Assembly (NCBI GenBank): GCA_029718625.1
Contig: CM056380.1
Location: 101,952,479-102,016,478 of the forward strand
Direction: 5' to 3'
From: Synaphobranchus kaupii
Lineage: Eukaryota > Chordata > Actinopteri > Anguilliformes > Synaphobranchidae
DNA: 64,000 bases
Below, piece by piece: positions 9,313 through 22,124 of this stretch. The notes under the pieces were generated by a model. It had not been told where the DNA came from, ran no database searches, and was given only the letters and a program-made list of their open reading frames with translations. The number at the start of each line of letters is the position of its first letter. Position 1 is the first letter of the stretch. Position numbers and translations under genes: made by a program.

Positions 9313-11658
9313 TATATGAATAATAAATAGAAGGGAAATTATTAAAAGTTAAAAGCAAATATTAATGTAATGCATGTGTAAGACCATGACCTTAGAAAGA
9401 GAATCATAGAATAAGCCAAATTAACCTCAGTAGAACCGATAGCTGCTTTCCAATGAACAAATGTGAGGTTCTTAGAATGTAGGTCACATACCAAAGTCAT
9501 AACCTTGGAATTTCATGGAAAATAAAAGGCTTGCATGTTGAATTCAGAGCATACAAGACTGCATTAACCTAGCATTCATCAAACACAAGCAAGGTGCATC
9601 CATAACACATGAAAACAAAAAAGCAAGGCTAAAAAGTCAAACTTTTGAGTCGTACCTCATTTTGACTGTGGGGGGATAATGGGATTCCTATTATATCAAC
9701 AATTAATAATAATAGAATACAATGATACACACGATTAAGGCATGGATTAGACATAAATCAAAATATACTGTATCCTAACTGTAGTGCTGTCTGTTCTTAA
9801 TTTTGGGTGTTGCTTTTTGATTTATTATTTACAAAAAAAATTGCAAGACATTGGCTGTTTCTTACATAATGTTTTGTGTGAAAGAATAAATTAAAAATAA
9901 ATACTCAACTAAAAGCTGTGCAACGTTTGAATGCCTCCTTCCCTCCAAATAAATGTAATGTATGAAATGTAATCTCTCTGCATAATGTCTATTCAGTGGT
10001 CAAGTCATGCTATGGCACTAGAAATACAAAATTTGACATTGTGAAAAAGATATTTCTCAAAAGATTCCTAACTATGGACGACTAAACAGTTAATGCATAG
10101 CAGTTTGCTATCCTCTTGGTGGCACTGAGTGTAATTTGTGCCGAAAGAAAGAATATAAAAGGAAATTGGAGGTAATTTATGCTGAATGCATCCAATTGTT
10201 GACATTTACCAGGGTTGAAGCTAAGGGGTGTCTTATAAAGATAACACAGATTATTTGAGGGAGAAATGTCAGGAATGTACTTGAATTCATAACTGGGCCA
10301 GAAACAGCTCCAGCAGCACTTCACCAGCTGAGTGTCAGAAATCGGTCCAAAATCTTAAATTCCTGCATAGAAAGGAACTACTTTTGTGCACTTCTGCTCA
10401 TTTTTCCCATTGATCAATTTTCCAAGAGCTACTTTTTTGGATTCAAAAATGATTTCACTTGAACATTTTTTGTTTCGTTCCCGACCAAAGGGTTCAACGG
10501 CAATGCACCAGCAATTGGCACTTATCCTGGCAACGATTTATGTTGTAACTCATACAGTAGGTTGTACATTTCCCTAGTTGTACCTCATATATGGGAAAGT
10601 GAGGCAATATATTGACTTTCTTGTTACCACCATTAAAAGCCTTCCTTCCTGAAAGAGCATTAAAACAATTTAGACACCATTCATCAACGGTGCACAGAAA
10701 TTCAATTGAACAGGAGCTCTGATTAGCATGTTAAAATCCATATGTTCCAGGCAGCAATTTTCAAGACTAATTGGAGGTTGAAATCTTAACTTATGCACGT
10801 GTAAACAAAGTGCTACATGCCCAGATTATTTGTGCATGGTCATGTAAACTGAAGTCAATATATAAAGTGCGTGACATTGAATAGGTGCTTGGGGAGAAGA
10901 AGCCAAGTCAATACTAAGGAAAGATGAAGGGAGAGAAGCCAACAGCTTAAGTGCTCAGGGTTTATTGTTTTATGAATGAAATCCCTTGTGGTCGGAACCG
11001 TTAGTGGTGAGGTAGAACAGTATAAAATCTTGTGTCCAGGGAGCACCCTGTTCACTCACAGCCCGGGGGTTTAGATGTTCGGTGGCATTTTAAATCTAAT
11101 CGGAAATACTTTCATAGTGCATATAAAGACGCAATTGCAATCCCTCACGGCACAATAGAACACCACGAAGCACAGCAGCGCTGTTAAATATTGTCTAAGT
11201 GTTCTGCTACACAGTTATTTATTAGTTTATTTATATAACTCAAACATAAACAGTAAGAGTAGCGGTTTTTAATTAGAAAGATTAGTAAGACAGGCTCATG
11301 AGACCAGTCTCAGCGTTGGTGAGAAACATGACATGTAGTACTAGATGTGGGTGGTCAATGCTGGTCTTCATTTCTGAATGATTGCTGTCTCCAAATTGAT
11401 TTCATATGAAGATCAAAGCACTGCAACATGAATAGGATTTTTTTAAAAAATAAAGCCTACACTAGTGAAATATGTAATAGCTTCCACTTGCTGGAAAAAA
11501 GCCGCCAGAATATTGTGTTATTTTTTTATGTTGTATACATTCTATATATTCATAATTTTTGGGGTCAGATGCTCAAAAAAGGGCACCTGTGGTAAGCTGG
11601 ACTGTATAGCTGAAGTTTAGTTTCTCTTAGGAACGCCTGGGTAAGTTAAACGTGGTGT
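9313..11658. other. No gene or recognisable repeat seen
   Basis: AT-rich sequence with short open frames only. I see no splice-flanked conserved exon, RNA gene or terminal repeats. Confidence 0.5.
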
Positions 11659-11856
11659 TACATTACATTACCGGCATTTGGCAGACGCTCTTATCCAGAG
11701 TTTTTAGCTTTTTATCCATTTATACAGCTGGATATATATTGAATTCAGGTCAAGTACCTTGCTCAAGGGTACAACGGCAGTGTCCTACCTGGGAATCAAA
11801 CCTGCTAGCTTTCGGCTACAAGGCCTGTTCCTTAACCATTATACTACACTGCCGGC
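11659..11856. repeat. Common teleost interspersed repeat (GGCAGACGCT type)
   Basis: Begins TTACATTACATTACCGGCATTTGGCAGACGCT and continues through CTTATCCA, GCTCAAGGGTACAACGGCAG and CCTTAACCATTATACTACACTGCC. This wording is very common in fish intergenic DNA. A second copy, left part only, is at 59725-59960. I am unsure of its class (SINE-like or DNA transposon derivative). Confidence 0.75.
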
Positions 11857-12258
11857 CACTGCAGCACACTGGTGTCGTATAGGGGATGCCACAGATTAAC
11901 CTTCACTGCATTCTCCAATCTTAGTGTATATACGTACATTTATGTTTCCATTCTTTTCTCATGTAGTCTTTGGCAAAGACTCTTTGCTATGCAAATACAT
12001 AAAAAAGATACACAGTCCAACTGTAACCATTTATCATGGTATACCTGGTTTGATCCATGCACTAAGGGAGCTGCTTACCCAATGCTGCCTGCTGTAACTC
12101 CCTGGCCTTCTGTCTTTTCAGTCTTTCCTGTCTCGGCATTGTATTGCATGCAATCATCAAGGGTTAGTATACAACCGGGCTATACTTGTTACCTTTCAAT
12201 AACCAGGACCAGTAGCTCTCACTAAATCACTAATTAACACACCCACAATTAACATTAG

Positions 12259-12795
12259 CCCTTTCATGCATGGAGTCTACTACAGTGGACAGGCTTTTCA
12301 AAGTCTATTTTAACATAGTCAAAAACATTTGTGATCTCCAAAAAAATATCAGAGAAGATTCCTTGCACCTTTGCCTAAATTTTGATATGCTCCATCCATC
12401 TTGTTACATTTTATTGGCTTTTCTAGTTTTGATACAGTGAAGGTCAACATGGCAGGTAGATGTAGAAACATACAAACTCCCTCTGGTGTAGCTGTGAAAA
12501 CCATCTATTCCTAGAGAACAGAGCATGTTAAAAAAAAATATTCTTATTAGGGAAGATGCAAGCAGCAGAATTAGTTATATTTGTAACAAACAATTACCGT
12601 AGTTCTTGTATACGAAAAACCTTCTGTCCACTGAAGTGGACATCATGCATTAAGAGTTGTAATCTGCATGTGTGGTCTATGTTTTTAAGGGGCCATTTGG
12701 GGGCCATTTCTGTGACCTTCGGCGGGTGAAACACATGCGGAGTTTGATGTGAAAAAAATATTGCTTTGTTTTGTAATAATTCATGCATGAAAGGG
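12259..12795. mobile_element. piggyBac-type MITE with TTAA flank
   Basis: The ends are CCCTTTCATGCATG at 12259 and CATGCATGAAAGGG ending 12795, perfect inverted termini of 13-14 bp. The right flank is TTAA and the left is TTAG, a one-base decay of the TTAA duplication piggyBac elements produce. Subterminal GTCCACT/AGTGGAC inverted blocks occur on both sides (about 12283 and 12625). No transposase frame is present, so it is non-autonomous. Confidence 0.82.
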
Positions 12796-12799
12796 TTAA

Positions 12800-13901
12800 G
12801 ACTTCACTGATCATCACTCTAACTAATCTGTTTAATTAGTCTAAATAAATGCTTATTCTACTACCTACTATTGAAATGATTGCAATTATATTACAGATAT
12901 TCCATTTCCGTGTTCCAAAATCACATTACAATCTAACAAAAAAAATCTCCCATGCAGTTTCTTTACTTCAATACTTTATATAGGCTACATTCATGCTGGC
13001 CGGATTCCAAAACACTAGCCGCTAGACAGATGTTCTGGCTTCAGCGGTAGCCGTTAGCTGTCTTTAGCAAGCCATGGTAAAATGAACGGAAACAAGGACA
13101 ACATAAATCACAAAACAATCAAACAACAAGTCCTATACCTATAGACACGTATACATCTGTGGAACAAGGCAAAAAGTTTCATGGGGTCTTATATAGGGTC
13201 AATCTCACCCTAGGTTAAATCCTCTTGGCCACATGCAGCACTGCATTACAGCAGGAACAGCTATCCAACTCTGTGAAACAAGAGGAAAAAAACATAAGTG
13301 CAATTCTGTATTTTATAACCCATTTTAGTTTTCGGAAACAATTTTCTGATTGGTTCTATGGTGTTCGATAAAAGTTACCAACAAAAAAATGGAAAGAGCA
13401 TTCTCCATTTTGAGTTATCATTGGTCGGTAAATCCCACTGTTTATCTCAGCCTCTGTTTACTGAAGTGACAGGCTGTGCGGCTATGATGTCAGATGTTGT
13501 ACAGGTTCCGATAACGCCAAAATACTAAACTGAAAAAAAATAAATAAAACGTTAGCGAATTTGAAACAAGTCTCAGCCGCTAACTCCAAACACAGTTAGA
13601 ACAACATGGGAAAGCAGTCTCAGGGCAGGGGCCATGTGCTTCAGCATATGTTTGGTGTCTCTCTGTGCACGTGCCTGGGTGCAGGAACAAGGTCGGGGAA
13701 ATTATCGGTCCATCTGATCAGTCCGGGACGGGTTGGCGGCCCAGGGGGTCCTGGGGTGGGGTAGCAGGCTGGAGCCGTGGACATGCAGAGGTCACACAGC
13801 AGGCTCAGGAAAGGGGGCAGCTGCCCTGTTGGTGGGAGTGTGAGAAAAAGCATAGGGAGTTAGGGAAGAGCTGCAGAAAACAAAGAAAGTAAACAACAAA
13901 G
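12800..13901. other. No gene seen
   Basis: AT-rich in the first part, moderately GC-rich around 13610-13860. Short open frames at 13641-13892 lie on both strands and match no family I know. Confidence 0.45.
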
Positions 13902-13907
13902 ATTTTC

Positions 13908-14333
13908 CGGTAACACTTTACATTAAGTTGCACCTATACCTGTGTAGTTAAATTGTAACTAATTTGGTAACAAGAGGTTATTACTGAGTAACTCCAACGT
14001 AGGTAACATGGAAAAACAGTTAGCGGTATTCTTAATTACACATGTGAATATTTTGAAATATTTTATTTACACTCATAGGCCACATCTTTATGATACACAA
14101 CAAATAATCCTTGCCTGTTAATTTCGCAACCTGTCTTTATGATAAGGAATGATTTAATTTCAGCAGGGGAGATGTAACAGGGCTGGCCTTGTTTCACATG
14201 TGTAATTAAGAATACCACTAATTGCTGTTCCACGTTTGCTACGTTGGAGTTACTCAGTAACAACCTCTTGTTACCAAATAAGTTACATTTTAACTACACA
14301 GGTATAGGTGCAACTTAATGTAAAGTGTTACCC
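13908..14333. mobile_element. Fold-back MITE with GGTAACACTTTACATTAAG termini
   Basis: The arms run inwards almost without a break: GGTAACACTTTACATTAAG at the left pairs with its reverse complement ending 14333, and the inner ATTCTTAATTACACATGTG (about 14028-14046) pairs with 14198-14216. Flanking hexamers ATTTTC occur at 13902-13907 and 14334-14339, a probable 6-bp target duplication. No coding frame. The GGTAACACTTTA terminus is common in fish MITEs; I leave the superfamily open. Confidence 0.85.
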
Positions 14334-14362
14334 ATTTTCTTACAGCAGCATACCTACTAGGA

Positions 14363-14382
14363 CAGAGAGAGAGAGAGAGAGG

Positions 14383-14424
<42 letters not shown>
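14363..14424. repeat. (GA)n microsatellite
   Basis: About 62 bases of GA dinucleotides with one short GGGGG interruption. Confidence 0.98.
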
Positions 14425-14426
<2 letters not shown>

Positions 14427-14587
14427 CTGCACAGGCACGAGAAAGGCAAAAAATCTACTATCCACTAGGCTATCCACTCCTAAAGAGCCTGCGTGTGAAA
14501 ATTGGGACACAGCTGTTAAGAGGTGATGTCGTGACCAATTAAATGTGTATTTTTTTGTTTGTTTTTTTTTAAAGCTCCCTGGGATTC

Positions 14588-14712
14588 AACCTCCCGGGAG
14601 CACAACACCAGGCACAGGTAAGTAATTTAACCTCCCAGGAGCACAACACCAGGCACAGGTAAGTAATTTAACCTCCCAGGAGCACAACACCAGGCACAGG
14701 TAAGTAATTTAA
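14588..14712. repeat. 41-bp minisatellite, three copies
   Basis: Three near-identical units beginning AACCTCCCRGGAGCACAACA and ending TAAGTAATTT. The units differ at one base (CCCGGG versus CCCAGG). Confidence 0.95.
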
Positions 14713-15205
14713 CAATTTTATTAAATAGAGAGGGACACGCCATGTACAGCCACCAGGCTAGCAGACAGCGTAAGCAAACATACAGCTCAACAATAAACCC
14801 ACGCACAGGTGAATAACAGCAGAAAGCGCAGACAAATCAAAACAGCAATCAAAACGTGAGTCACACAGTTCAGTTCACAATGTGGAATCTGCCTGCCCCG
14901 GAAAGTTCACACATGAAGTCGGGAGCCGAGCTCACTCACCCGCTGGCTCACCTAGACAGCGGCACGCATGTATTCAACAAAATAAGGGAGGGGGCGAAAA
15001 CGAATCCCAGTCGGTCGGCACAAAAACTAAGTGCCGGTAAATCAATTTCACACCGCCGCTCCCACAGTCTGGAACGCTTCTTACGATGCCCACAAATCTC
15101 TGGCCGCTCCTCCTGATGATTCGCTGTTGCTCAGGCTTGGCGAACGCCCCCCGGAACTGGTCCGGACAACCAATAGACTGTCTCCAATGGCAAAAGGAAG
15201 GAAGG
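14713..15205. other. Moderately GC-rich spacer, nothing recognised
   Basis: Contains short open frames around 14856-15294, which run into the neighbouring hAT MITE and its poly-T and are therefore not considered genes. Confidence 0.4.
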
Positions 15206-15213
15206 CATTAAGG

Positions 15214-15554
15214 CAGGGGTTCCCAAACTGTGGGTCGCGACCCCAAGTGGGGTCGCCTGAAATTTTTATAATTCTTTTTTTTTTTTTTTTTTAAATAACA
15301 ACAGAAAGTTCTTTTGTCTCTTCCAAATATGTGAATGCACTACATGTCAAACATTTCAACAACTCAAATATAAAAATGTAATCGTTACTTCATACATTTC
15401 AACCAATCACAGAATGCATGCACACTGTGATCTATGTCATTTTCAACGTGAGGCGTGCGTGCAAGGTGCGTGCGTACATGCACGTGTGTTGGGGTCGCGT
15501 ACATTTGTGAGCATTAATTTGGGGTCGCATCAGAAAAAAGTTTGGGAACCCCTG
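15214..15554. mobile_element. hAT (Charlie-like) MITE, 341 bp, with 8-bp target duplication
   Basis: The ends are CAGGGGTTCCCAAACT and its reverse complement AGTTTGGGAACCCCTG, a well-known hAT-Charlie-type terminus. Perfect 8-bp direct repeats CATTAAGG flank it at 15206-15213 and 15555-15562. Internal blocks GGGTCGC occur on both sides. A poly-T run sits near 15275-15292. No transposase frame. Confidence 0.93.
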
Positions 15555-15562
15555 CATTAAGG

Positions 15563-16550
15563 TGTATGTCATTTGAAAGTTAGCATAAAATCATGCCTTA
15601 GAAGTGATCAGTTCCGGAGGCAGACTGTTTGCAATTCAAGGTAAGCACATTAGCAGCCGCCAGTTCACAACGTAAGACATATTTACACATTGCAATGCAA
15701 CAAATAATAAGAATACATATACCCCCAGAGGGTCTTGTGACAGTAAGTAAAGTTTATCGCCCCATAATACACGATTCCTGACTATAACTGATTATAAGCT
15801 TCACTGTAAACATGCATTTTTCAACTAAACTTAAATATTGAGACTGTGTCTGATTCCCTTAACATGTTCTTGAAGGTTATTCCGTAGTGCTCTATAGGAA
15901 AAGGCTCTACCACCTATCAAGTTCTTTGAAATTCTTTGGACTACTAGATAAGCTGCATCTGAAGAACATATAACCCTTGGAGGCCTGTAAGGTAGAAGCA
16001 TATATGACAAATATACCCGTGCTAGTCAGCCCTATACTTAATTATAAATTGTATGTACAGACAGTCTTTGCCCCATACATAAGAAACTATGTAAATAATA
16101 AACTGTTAATGGACATAATAAACAGACTTAAGCATAAAGTGAAATGTCACTTTTGTGATTATGACCCAATCCTGAGTGAGCAAACCTCTGAAAAAGCCCA
16201 TGGCATTTTGCTTGGCATCTTCTGCCTGTTATAAATGGTGCAGCACATGCATAGCACCATAGGGATTTCTGTTATAATCAATTTATATTTATCAACCTCA
16301 CGGTTCAGCCTCTGGCAGCACGTAAGTGACATTTCTCAGATGTTGGAGCTCTTCTGCTGAGGGCTACGGAATTTTTAAAGGCAAGATTCACCTTACACAA
16401 CATAATTTCATTATTTCTCGCTCCCTCTCTTTCTACCAATGTGACACAAATGATCACAATGAACTTTATCTTGTTCATAAATGTTAATACTATTATTACT
16501 ATCATCACTTTATCTAAAATACAAATTAAGAAATGAATAGTTAAAGATTG
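15563..16550. other. No gene seen
   Basis: AT-rich. Open frames at 15977-16234 and 16305-16583 show no recognisable domain. Confidence 0.45.
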
Positions 16551-17695
16551 TGTAGTGCATGTCCATTGGAAATCAACTCGCATTCATGTGACCCTGGACC
16601 ACATTTCCAAAAGACTACATATACTGGCATGCGACAGTCATGTAATCCTGGGCAGGACATGATCAATCAGGACTGAGTTCCCGGTTCTATAAAACTTACC
16701 AATTCTTAGCTTACGCTCTTACTCACTTGACGTTATAGCTCCAAGTTATACGCGCACTCCACCTTCTCAGCTGGGGAGGTGGATGTATAGGCCAAGAGAA
16801 TCGTTCCGTCTCTCCGGTCATATCTGTTAGCGTGTCCGAGCGAAGCCATTACCGTCATACGACGTAGCTTTAAAGTGACAATCAGAGAAGCGTGTGTAGC
16901 CTAAGTTACCACGCATCAACACAAAGAGTTCATGAAACAACTTGCCGAAGGACGAAGGAAAAATCTTCTTCAAAAGCAACACTCACCAAAGGACAAATTA
17001 AGCAAGCTGCTTGGAAATGGAGAAAAAGGACAATCCAATCCAGAGACGCTGCCAAAAGACAGAACATTCTGGACACATCAAAGCCACGGAACCAGCCTGT
17101 GTAGCTATCCAGTACAGTAAGACTGACACAAACATCCAGGCAATAGTTTAGGAAAACTTTTGTTTAATGTTTATCGTCAATGTAATTACATGTTTGAATG
17201 TATTCACTGTGTGTATTTAGAGTAACGTTAGTTTATAACTTAACACAGCAGGCTATCGACAGCCAATTGGCCTTGCAGAAGCTAAAGTTACAGAGCCTAC
17301 TCTGATTGACTCTAACACTAATTTACAATCCGCCTCCCTTTTAAATCGAGATCTGTGCATGCAGTCTCCCTTTGTACTAATACCTAACCCATTAGATATA
17401 GGATCCCGTGCCTGTAAACAGATAGGGGCCTGGAATTTAGCTAGACGTAGCTAAATTCCTATAGTCTCAATACACGCCATGTTTCAGGCCACGTTAGCTT
17501 CATGCTAAAGCTAGATTTGTATTTCCCCCTCGAGATACGTCTTGTGATCTCTGAACACCATGTGTTCTGGTGCACATACAGAACTTGAACCTCCTTAGAA
17601 GATGCCTCATTCTTTGTCTACACTTCGTTTTCCTTTCCATATCATTCACTGCTTTTAGGATGTTAATTTTAGACGTGTTTGTTATTTAATAAATT
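16551..17695 (+). repeat. LTR-like interspersed repeat, copy A
   Basis: Inverted counterpart of 23295-24365. It begins TGTAGTGCATGTCCATTGG at the point where similarity with copy B starts. It has a TATAAAA box at 16688-16694, the inner GTTTCAGGCCACGTTAGC region shared with copy B, and an AATAAA signal at about 17688. TG start, TATA box and polyadenylation signal in that order suggest a solo LTR. The right boundary is uncertain because copies A and B diverge after about 17640. Two short overlapping frames at 16892-17120 encode a basic peptide of no known family. Confidence 0.65.
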
Positions 17696-17699
17696 GTAT

Positions 17700-18889
17700 C
17701 TTGTTAAACCTGGTCGTCGGTCTGATTGTTGTTTGGATAAACATTTGAGCCTATCCTCCAAAAGAACTTACGCCTTCAGATTAAGTTATTGATGATTATT
17801 TTAATAGTTAACATTGAAATTCATAATCATGATTTAATTAATTTTATGAGACTGATCAATTATACTTTTGCACCTAGTGTGAAGCCATATATAAATTTAT
17901 ATATTCTGCACAGTCATTGGTGCCTCCATGTGATGACTGCTAAGACGTATTAACTATCTGTCTTCACTGCCAAATTCTTAATGTTCCTAACGACACTACA
18001 ATTGTTTAAGACTAAAATGTTTATTCGATAATTTCATGTGGGTATTATAAATCCATATTACCGTACAATTAATAGAATAGAATAACTAGCTAGTAGGCTA
18101 CTTGATCATCTACCTATCTTAGGTTAACATTGGCCCACTATAAAGTTTTTGATTTCGGTTTGAATGTGTTGAATCTATTTTAATGTGTTGAATCTATTTG
18201 TGTTGCAGTTGAGATGATGACGATTGTAGCTAGGAACAATTAACATTTTATTCAAGTTACTGATAGCTGGCTGGTTATATGTTTATAATCATGAACTTGC
18301 TAATTGCCTAGCTAGCTAATATATAATTAGCTTGCCACTTTAGAATGGTGCAATTCATCTATACATGAATTGTTACTTTCATTCAAATCATTGGAACGGT
18401 CATCTATTTCAAAATAATATCCCAAGTACACAACCCCTGATTGGCTATTGAGTTTGCAAGATATATTGTGATTCAAATTCTGTGTCAATGTAGATAGAGC
18501 CCTGTAATTCCAACTCAAAACACTTTTGGGTACTTAACCCTAAAATATATGGGCTATCACCCTGATTTTTAAAATGTTTTTTTTCTTCTGGAATTTAACA
18601 CCACCAACATGTGGATGATATTCAGTAAGCAGTGAAAACATCAGTGACACATCAGCATGGATAAAATATGGTAGCATACAAAATGGCTAAGAAGCAGGGG
18701 AAGATGTGGCCTTCATGATTGCAAATATGAGCAGGACTCGATCAACAGGGGCCAGGGTCTGTAAGGGGCTATTTATCAAAGGTAGCATCAACTACTGTAC
18801 TGTGGTATCCTGAATTTATCTCAGAGAGTAATGTCGGCTGTTTACCCCTCGATCGATCCCACATTATTTTTTATATTGTGGGGTAATAG
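17700..18889. other. No gene seen
   Basis: AT-rich single-copy-looking sequence with a short direct repeat GAATCTATTTTAATGTGTTG near 18170-18200. Confidence 0.45.
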
Positions 18890-19420
18890 CGAAATAGGGT
18901 TATTACTAAGTACTTTATTTTTTTATTTTTACACATATAAAAACAATTACATATAATACAATATAATCCACAAAGAAATGTGAAGGAGAATTGCCTTAAA
19001 AACCCTCTAGGGGCTTGTTTGTGGCATTCTCCACAAAGCAAAATTGTAGCCAGATTATATCAATATAAAATCCCCCCAATCCAATGTGGAGTAATTGTGA
19101 AATTGGTAATTGTGGGCAAACATGTCATGAAAGAAAGGGGGAAGGGCCCTTTTTAAAGAACTATACACAAATAAACCAATCTGGAGATGGTTCACTTGAT
19201 AAACACTGAGGATACCTAACTTAAGAAATAGAGGCTGAGAAGAATGACTTCGATGTACACAGCTGATTATTCTTAGAGCTCGTTTCTGCAAATGGTATAT
19301 GGGCTCAAGTTTGGTCTGATGAGTACTACCCCAAACTAAATTACAGTAATTAATATATGGGTATATACTTCCGTTTGCATTCAGAGCATGCCCCCTTCCC
19401 CAACTCAAACACCCCTTGCA
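18890..19420 (-). pseudogene. LINE 3' fragment (end of reverse transcriptase ORF and 3' UTR)
   Basis: The minus-strand frame at 19055-19408 encodes YPYINYCNLVWGSTHQTKLEPIYHLQKRALRIIS followed by a PLFLKLGILSVYQVNHLQ block. This is the region after the catalytic YxDD of many non-LTR reverse transcriptases (the LQKRALRII motif). The upstream catalytic domain is absent, as expected of a 5'-truncated LINE copy. The AT-rich 18890-19050 would be its 3' UTR. I cannot assign the clade. Confidence 0.75.
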
Positions 19421-19593
19421 CCACCCCTGCCCTTTTCAAATGCTGACTCCTAGCAAGAATATATTTATAAAGGCAAGTGACAATAAATTATTATTTTTAA
19501 AAATATATTTTTAAAGACAAGTAATATAGTAGATGATGAACAATGCACATGCACATTATATTATCTGCTAATTTAAGGTGCACTATTATTCTA

Positions 19594-19607
19594 TTCTTCT
19601 TCTTCTT

Positions 19608-19638
<31 letters not shown>

Positions 19639-19656
19639 GTAGTAGTAGTAGTAGAA
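19594..19656. repeat. Compound TTC / ATT / AGT microsatellite
   Basis: Consecutive trinucleotide runs of CTT, ATT and AGT. Confidence 0.95.
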
Positions 19657-20368
19657 GTTGGCTACATTATTAAATCACTTCTCCTTTACATCTATAAATG
19701 TGATCTTTATTAAATGAATGACACAACTCCCACACGACTATTTCAGTGGTGTTGCACATGCTGTTCCCATCCTAACTATGCAGACATAGCTTTATACATT
19801 TAGGAGTGAAGACATATTGCTATGAACGTGTTTTGGCATGGTATTCCAGTCAGGCCAATACTAATTACCTAATGAGCAAACATCACTACACATGGGAACT
19901 TTCTGATAATTGTACAGAGAACCCCTAAAAGAATTAAGTGAATCAGAAAATACCATGTTTTGTTGTGCCATTGAATTTCTGCCAATGTTGTGTCCAATAT
20001 CCAGCTAAACTGTATACTCAATATGTGCTAAATTAATTTAGTCCATGACCAGAATAAAATAAGATTTAATCCAGCTCATTTCGGGGAAAACAAACTTCAC
20101 GTTCATTTCTTTATAATATGCTCACAGTGAATTCTCAAACCTTGCAAGGAAAAAAAGACTATAAAAAATGATTTAATACATCAACTTGACAGTAAGGTGC
20201 AAAGTTTATGATGGCAGTTAGAAGTTGATAAGAGTCACAAGTCGTGGCTCAGGAAGAAGAGCCAACTGCTTCTTTTCAGATAAATGGATGTTGTGGGTAT
20301 ATATTCATATTGAGTGGACAGAGGTCAAAGTAATATTTCACAATTCAAGGCATAACAATTAAGCTTGA
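19657..20368. other. No gene seen
   Basis: AT-rich sequence without recognisable coding or repeat structure. Confidence 0.45.
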
Positions 20369-20397
20369 CAATAAATAAATAAATAAATAAATAAATA
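20369..20397. repeat. (AAAT)n microsatellite
   Basis: Seven tandem AAAT units. Confidence 0.97.
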
Positions 20398-20565
20398 CAG
20401 AATAAGAATAATAGAAGAAAGAATAATAATTAAAAAAATCATAAGGGTATATTGTGCTTGGAAGCAGGCATTTTATAGCATTCAAAATAACCAGTAAATC
20501 TAAAAGTTTGTGCTGTAGCAACCAAATGTATTCCTCAGAAGAAAACCCTCTCAAATGGCATAGCA

Positions 20566-20595
20566 TCTTCATCATCATCATCATCATCATCATCA
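20566..20595. repeat. (ATC)n microsatellite
   Basis: About nine ATC units. It produces a false poly-Met open frame on the minus strand. Confidence 0.97.
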
Positions 20596-20599
20596 TACA

Positions 20600-21849
20600 A
20601 GTGTTGGGTTATTTCCATGGACAGCAAGACTTTCTTTTCTCATGGATAGAAAAATGAGTTTGTGCTCTGTTGGTGGCCAGGAATGAGCATATCAAGGTCC
20701 CCGAATCCTGGGTTAGGAGAGGGTTTTGGAAACAGTAGCTGGTGTCTCATTAGATGTGATATGATTTGACATGTCTTGTCAAATCCTGAACCCTGGACAC
20801 AAATAAAGGGTGAAGGTGCTGCTTCAGCGCCTCACGCTCTGGTCCCGGGAGGAGTTTTGTGGCGAGAACAAAGCCAGCTGAAGATAGGACAACTGAGCGC
20901 AAGGCCACATAGCACACAGATTTTTTCTCCCCGTTTTACCCAGAGACCCAGACATTGTTTCCTGTGGAAGTGCCAGAAGGACCTACGTATGTAGCCCTTT
21001 CAAAAGTATTTTAGTGATTCATGTGTAAATGTCAGTCAAAAAAGTAGCAAGATACATTAAATTATAAAATAAAAGAAAAAAGGCAAAATTATCGTAAAGG
21101 TCGGAAGGTAATCGGTCTGGTGAGTACAGTATGAAATAATGTTGTTTGTAACCGGCTTCTTACTTAAGGTAACTTAAATTAAAAATGTATTTCATTTTTT
21201 TCTTTTGCAATGCAGTTTTTCAATGTATTGTTTTGCGGTAAGCAACCTATCACATCATAATGGCATGCTCTTCCAGTACACAGCGGTTAAATGATAGATG
21301 GGAGGAGATAACTTAGCTTTTCATTTTAAAAGTGCAAAAGCAGAACAGGACAAGTAGGCTTTGTGCTGCAGATAACAGACACTTAGAAGAGGAGGGAATT
21401 AATTTCTTCTTACGTCTCACCTTATACGGGCGCATGCCATGAATCATAAATCCTCTCGCCTAGTGAAAACTGCATAACCTGCCTGGCCAAGCCTCAATGC
21501 ATGACACTGGTTTCCAGGCCACCTCGGGCGCTTGGAGGGGAGATTGGCGTGGATTTAATGTCTCCACACAGCGAGCGATGCGTCCCTCTGGTGCAGCCGG
21601 ACACGTATTGGCAGGGCTCAGTGTTGCTCGTGGGTCTCCCTGCTGGTCGCCCCTGCTGCTCTCTTTATACGCTGCGGAGCGCCTGCCTTCTCTGATCTTG
21701 TAAATCAGCAGCTGAGGCCGAGGTACGGCGACGGTGCTGAAAATGTGGGGGAGTGAGACAGAAAAAGGATTTATGATCGTCACAGTGATGGGAGGCCAAA
21801 CACATCTTATACTTTTGCAAACCATGTAAGCACAAGACAAAACGCGCAC

Positions 21850-21854
<5 letters not shown>
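20600..21854. other. No gene seen; GC-richer island at 21480-21780
   Basis: The island has overlapping open frames on both strands (21460-21918 minus, 21497-21703 plus) that match no family I know. One runs through the adjacent CA microsatellite. The rest of the stretch is AT-rich. Confidence 0.4.

Positions 21855-21884
<30 letters not shown>
21855..21884. repeat. (CA)n microsatellite
   Basis: About 13 CA units, partly preceded by CATA repeats. Confidence 0.97.
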
Positions 21885-21888
<4 letters not shown>

Positions 21889-22089
21889 AACGTACACAGA
21901 AATGAGCATGCATGACAATGAATTATGAATTCAACTGATAAAATTTTATTGTTCTTATTCTGCATATGTCATGGGAAGTAAAAAAAAAAATGAAGGAAAC
22001 GCAACTGCATTTTTGGCTCAATGAAACATGAGTGTAACAATTGCACTCACTGTGTTAAAGGGGTGAATTTAATCATAAAATATTCTGCT

Positions 22090-22090
22090 T

Positions 22091-22124
<34 letters not shown>
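22090..22124. repeat. (TA)n microsatellite
   Basis: TA dinucleotide run. A Tc1-like element end follows directly, which fits TA target choice. Confidence 0.95.

Noticed and set aside
21460..21918. 152-residue minus frame with CVCVCV tract
   Set aside because: Begins in the CA microsatellite and shows no domain.
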